From the NCBI RefSeq assembly GCF_000327285.1, contig NZ_HE998570.1, positions 86,178 through 150,177 of the forward strand: DNA of 64,000 nt, in the 5' to 3' direction. A model generated the notes under the pieces. The model was not told the origin of the DNA. It was given only the letters and a program-made list of their open reading frames with translations, and searched no databases. Both the position numbers and the translations under genes were made by a program. The stretch is from Holdemania massiliensis AP2 (lineage in GTDB: Bacteria > Bacillota_I > Bacilli_A > Erysipelotrichales > Erysipelotrichaceae). Of this stretch, positions 60,483 through 64,000 are shown in pieces. Each line of letters starts with the position of its first letter. Position 1 is the first letter of the stretch.

Positions 60483-62501
60483 TTAAAATGCAACTTCTTT
60501 CTTAATGATCTGGGAAGTCATGCGATAGAAGATGAGATAGAAGATTGTAAAGAGGATGGCGCATATACTGACGCAGGTATAGGTGAAGACAGGATTGGTC
60601 AGTTTCAGTGCGACCAACAGAGTCTGCATCAGCGGCATCGCAAAGCCGGTATGAAGCAGGGCGGTGATCAAAGGAAGGAAGAAGACCAGAATGACCTGAC
60701 GGTTGATGGTTGCGGAAACCTCCTGTTCATCCATGCCGACCTTCTGCAGGATGAGGTATTGTTCACGATCATCCATCGCTTCTGAAATCTGTTTGAAGTA
60801 GATGATCAGAACCGTGGCAGTCAGAAATAACACAGAGAAGAAAACACCGACAAACAACAATCCGCCATACATGCTTCGGAATTCCTGACGGTCATAATCC
60901 AGGCAGGTCGCATAACGGACAGGCGCGTCCAGAGCGCGGACTTTCTGATTGAAAGCTTCGTAAAAGGCTGTTCGATCTTCCAATGTTCCAGCATAATTGA
61001 CGCCGATTCGTGTATTGCTTTCCCACTCGCCTTCCTGCAGATAATCCTGAACAGACATCAGCGACGCTTCGTCCGCAAAGACCAGAAATAACAGTTCACT
61101 GGAATTTGAAGTATTCGTACCCCCGCCGTTGTTGTACTTGCGGCAGGAAAAGGGCGTATCGCGCCGGATGTCCTGAACCGCATAGGTTTTTCCCTGAATC
61201 GTTAAATCCGAAAGCTGGACCTGTTCATTTCCCGTGAGTATCAGGATTTCATCTTCCTGCAGCTTGGCGGTTTGTCCGCTAATCCGCCGATACGTATCAG
61301 CCTGGATCAAAAAGACATCATAGCCATAATCAATCACCGCGCTGCGCAGGCCGACAAGATAATCGCTGGTAACAAAGGGGCTTAACACATTATCCTGCAG
61401 CTTGGAATAAGCATCGGCGTAGCTGTAAATCTGGACGTCTTCGAGAACCACGTTATTTTCCGCAGCCAGTTGTTGAGCAACTGCGGCAAGCTCATCCTGT
61501 TTGGAAGAAGTCAGCTCTCCTGTCAGCGTATAGGTCAGATCATCCGGATTGGATTCGGATAGGGCGTTATCCTCGCCGAAGAATAAGGCCGCACTCCCGC
61601 CCATCGTGACTAACAGCATCGTACTGAGGATGCAAATCGTCGTCAGACTGGCCGCATTACGGCGAATCCGATGGGACAACATCGAAACCGCGACGAAATT
61701 GTTGGGCTTGTAATAGAAGGATCTGCGTTTTTTAAGCCAGCGCAGAAAGAATGTGATTCCGGATTCAAACAAGATCGAAGTTGCAAAGATGACTAACAGA
61801 CAATCGAAAAAAAACACCATCAACGCGGTAAACATATTGTTGGTCAAGAGGGCAATAGCGTAAGCGATCCCAAGAACAATCACGCCGATTCCCGTTTTCA
61901 CAGCGAGAAATCGCACCGGTTTGTCGGCTTGTTTTTCGCTGTGAAGCAGTTCAATCGGATTGATCCGATGAATCTGAAACAAGGAAACCGCAGTTGTGAC
62001 GATAAATAATCCGAGAAAGACGACGGTTGTGCAGATCAGCGCTGTCAGGGAAAAGGTATATGGAAGCCCGTCAGGACTGTTGAGCATCCGCAGCAGGATC
62101 ATCCACATCAGCTGACCGCCGACAAAGCCCAGAATCAACCCCAAGGCCAGCGAGGCCGTCGTCTGGATCGCATTTTCCCAGAACAGAATTAGTGAAATAT
62201 GCTTTTTTTCCATGCCCAAGATCGTATATAATCCCAATTCCTTCTTGCGTTTTTTCAACAGCATCTGATGGATGGAGATCATGAACAGAATCGCAAACGT
62301 GGTGATGACGAAGACGCCCAGCTGGAAGATAAAAGCCAGCGTGGCTCCGCCACGGATTTCCGGTACATGCGGGTTAAACATCATCGTCATGATCAGAAAA
62401 TGCAGAAACACAGTCACGGTACTGGCCAGAAAAAAGGGCAGCGTGACGTTCTGCGTGCGCCTGAGATTGGACCAGGCCAGCCGGAATGCATAGTGGATCA
62501 T
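60483..62501 (-). CDS. ABC transporter permease, BceB type (FtsX family)
   Basis: 672 residues with about ten transmembrane helices and a large external domain (about 325-530) between helices 7 and 8, the BceB layout. The FtsX-type segments are RKKELGLYTILGMEKKHIS near residue 85 and DREQYLILQKVGMDEQEV near 580. With the ATPase at 62498 it forms a bacitracin/lantibiotic-type detoxification and sensing module. Overlaps the ATPase gene by 4 bases. Confidence 0.92.
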   Translation of the reverse strand: MIHYAFRLAWSNLRRTQNVTLPFFLASTVTVFLHFLIMTMMFNPHVPEIRGGATLAFIFQLGVFVITTFAILFMISIHQMLLKKRKKELGLYTILGMEKKHISLILFWENAIQTTASLALGLILGFVGGQLMWMILLRMLNSPDGLPYTFSLTALICTTVVFLGLFIVTTAVSLFQIHRINPIELLHSEKQADKPVRFLAVKTGIGVIVLGIAYAIALLTNNMFTALMVFFFDCLLVIFATSILFESGITFFLRWLKKRRSFYYKPNNFVAVSMLSHRIRRNAASLTTICILSTMLLVTMGGSAALFFGEDNALSESNPDDLTYTLTGELTSSKQDELAAVAQQLAAENNVVLEDVQIYSYADAYSKLQDNVLSPFVTSDYLVGLRSAVIDYGYDVFLIQADTYRRISGQTAKLQEDEILILTGNEQVQLSDLTIQGKTYAVQDIRRDTPFSCRKYNNGGGTNTSNSSELLFLVFADEASLMSVQDYLQEGEWESNTRIGVNYAGTLEDRTAFYEAFNQKVRALDAPVRYATCLDYDRQEFRSMYGGLLFVGVFFSVLFLTATVLIIYFKQISEAMDDREQYLILQKVGMDEQEVSATINRQVILVFFLPLITALLHTGFAMPLMQTLLVALKLTNPVFTYTCVSICAILFTIFYLIFYRMTSQIIKKEVAF

Positions 62502-63265
62502 AGGCGTTCTTCTCCTTGCCGGGTCGCCATGGATAAGGAGGCGGTGATGCGGTCATAAAAGACCTGCTGCGACTGATCGCCGCGGCACAATTCGGCAAAC
62601 AGCTTGCCGTCGCGGATAAACAATACCCGTTGGGCATGACTGGCCGCCAAGGAGCTGTGCGTGACCATAAGCAGTGTCTGACCTTGCTTGTTGAGCTGAT
62701 CAAAAATGCTCAGCAGCTGTTGGGAAGAACGGGAGTCCAAGGCTCCGGTGGGCTCATCCGCCAGAATCAGACGCGGCTGTGTGATCACCGCTCGGGCAAC
62801 GGCAGTCCGCTGCTTTTCACCGCCGGAAATTTCAACCGGATAATGCTCCAATAACGCTTCAATCCCTAAACGATCGACAACGGGTTTCAGCCGGCGCTGC
62901 ATCTCTGCCAGCGGGGTACGGGAGAGCACTAACGGCAGAAGAATGTTGTCGCGGACAGTGAAGGTGTCCAGAAGATTAAAATCCTGGAACACAAAGCCCA
63001 GCTTTTCCCGCCGGAAAGCGGCCAGATTTTTTCCCTTCACCAGCTTCATGGACTTTCCTTCCAGATAAACCTCACCGCTGGTGGGCATATCCAGCGTTGC
63101 CAGGATATTCAGCAGCGTTGATTTTCCGGATCCGGAAGCTCCCATAATCGCAACAAATTCACCAGCTTCCACGGAGAAGCTTACCCCGGCCAAAGCACGG
63201 CAAGGCTTTCCTCCGGCGCGGGTGTTATACACTTTTTGAATGTTCTCTGCACGAAGCAGTTCCAT
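62498..63265 (-). CDS. ABC transporter ATPase, BceA type
   Basis: 255 residues from ATG 63265 with GAGGG upstream; the frame continues upstream into the intergenic region and is not used. Walker A is GASGSGKST, the signature is [15 protein letters not shown], Walker B is [12 protein letters not shown], and the switch His is in MVTHSS. It pairs with the BceB-type permease, and the kinase gene lies upstream, 121 bases away. Bce ATPases of this kind protect against cell-wall-active peptides. Confidence 0.94.
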   Translation of the reverse strand: MELLRAENIQKVYNTRAGGKPCRALAGVSFSVEAGEFVAIMGASGSGKSTLLNILATLDMPTSGEVYLEGKSMKLVKGKNLAAFRREKLGFVFQDFNLLDTFTVRDNILLPLVLSRTPLAEMQRRLKPVVDRLGIEALLEHYPVEISGGEKQRTAVARAVITQPRLILADEPTGALDSRSSQQLLSIFDQLNKQGQTLLMVTHSSLAASHAQRVLFIRDGKLFAELCRGDQSQQVFYDRITASLSMATRQGEERL

Positions 63266-63386
63266 TTTACATCCCTCATTTCTTTCATCTGCCTCCATTT
63301 TATCGTGATCAGAAAATTCGCTCCATCGACTTAACGAACAATTTCCCAGGAAATCAAACATTTTTGTCACGATGGAAAGCACCGGA

Positions 63387-64000
63387 TCAACGATAGAAAA
63401 ACAGGTCGGATTGAGGAAAAATCAGATGAACCTGAGTCCCTTTGTCCTTTTCCGATTCCAGAACCAGCTTGATGTTTAAGGAATCCGCGGTTTTTTTGCA
63501 GAGAGTTAAGCCGATCCCGCTGGCTTTAAAATCCTGATGACCATTATATCCGGTATATCCATGCTCAAACAAACGCTGCTGATCGGCTGCGGAAATACCC
63601 TTGCCCGTGTCGGCGATGATCAGATGCGGTGCGGGATCTGACTGAAATGTTACGCTGATCGTTCCGGAATCGGTATATTTTAAAGCGTTGGACAACAGCT
63701 GTTCCACCATGAAGCCAAGCCATTTCCGGTCGGTGATCACGGTCTGGTGAAATGGAGTGAAATCCAGCTGCAGCTTTTTCAAGATAAATGGAAGCGCCTG
63801 TTTGCGGATCACTTCCGCGCAAAGTTCCCCCAGATCACAAGGTTCCAGGATTAAATCTTCTTTTAAATTCTCAATTTGGATAGCTTTGAGCGCTGTTTGC
63901 GCATATTGTTCAGTGCGCATTAAAGCCAGCTTCATCTCATTGAGATGACTGGCGGAAAGGATGTCGTCAGGTTCCAGACTTTCAATGATTAAGCTGAGCG
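63387..64000 (-). CDS. Sensor histidine kinase, BceS type (partial)
   Basis: C-terminal 204 codons, cut by the window edge at 64000. The first visible codons read without a stop (SLIIESLEPDDILSASHLNE), so the ATG at 63935 is internal. The HATPase domain has VEQLLSNALKYTD (N box), IADTGKGIS (G1) and ASGIGLTLCKKTAD (G2). There is no phospho-His in the visible part. With the BceAB-type genes downstream, it is the kinase that senses flux through the transporter. The response regulator should lie beyond the window. Confidence 0.9.
   Translation of the reverse strand, partial: LSLIIESLEPDDILSASHLNEMKLALMRTEQYAQTALKAIQIENLKEDLILEPCDLGELCAEVIRKQALPFILKKLQLDFTPFHQTVITDRKWLGFMVEQLLSNALKYTDSGTISVTFQSDPAPHLIIADTGKGISAADQQRLFEHGYTGYNGHQDFKASGIGLTLCKKTADSLNIKLVLESEKDKGTQVHLIFPQSDLFFYR

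Noticed and set aside
1-64000. tRNA, rRNA and CRISPR search by eye
   Set aside because: No tRNA cloverleaf with a CCA end, rRNA core sequence or regularly spaced repeat was recognised. A covariance search would be needed to exclude small RNAs.

Overview
The window looks like a chromosome segment of a low- to mid-GC, Gram-positive, anaerobic gut Firmicute. Purine-rich ribosome binding sites precede nearly every gene, T-box leaders control amino-acid genes, and export is by lipoprotein signals. Oxygen is handled by rubrerythrin and a flavodiiron protein, and there is no respiratory oxidase. The best guess is an Erysipelotrichia-type organism (Holdemania-like). This is inferred from gene content, not from a marker gene.

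Layout. 0.2-2.8 kb: an extracytoplasmic FAD reductase lipoprotein and a TetR regulator. 2.9-8.2 kb: a lipoprotein of unknown function, then the housekeeping operon tmk-holB-ricT-rsmI. 8.4-11 kb: a small membrane protein and a nuclease-like/ATPase pair. 11.3-16.8 kb: AraC regulator with a divergent flavin-fold lipoprotein, PerR-type regulator with rubrerythrin, cold-shock protein, flavodiiron protein. 17-26.1 kb: a minus-strand block with a response regulator, histidine kinase, solute-binding protein and two flavin reductases, then a TetR gene. 26.3-30.3 kb: siderophore ABC uptake operon behind two palindromic operators. 30.3-37.2 kb: T-box controlled peptide-binding lipoprotein, membrane-anchored Ntn-type amide hydrolase, small lipoprotein, orphan pseudopilin, T-box metG. 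37.4-48.9 kb: two more flavin reductases, each next to a MerR regulator, enclosing an S10 peptidase, an AT-rich island (ATPase, possible mobile-element remnant, lipoprotein) and a DUF89 phosphatase. 49-64 kb: a multidomain diguanylate cyclase, a MacAB-like exporter, a tandem pair of paralogous membrane proteins, a MarR-ftsH operon, an XRE membrane regulator and a Bce-type peptide-sensing/efflux module cut by the window edge.

The main theme is five related exported flavoprotein reductases (fumarate/urocanate-reductase superfamily), four of them with an FMN-binding domain that carries the ApbE flavinylation motif. Each lies beside its own regulator: TetR, two-component system plus binding protein, or MerR. 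Both MerR-linked reductases have promoters with 19-bp spacers holding an inverted repeat, the hallmark of MerR activation. I read this as a set of separately sensed terminal reductases for anaerobic respiration of organic acceptors. The acceptors cannot be named from sequence. No apbE or membrane electron donor is present in the window.
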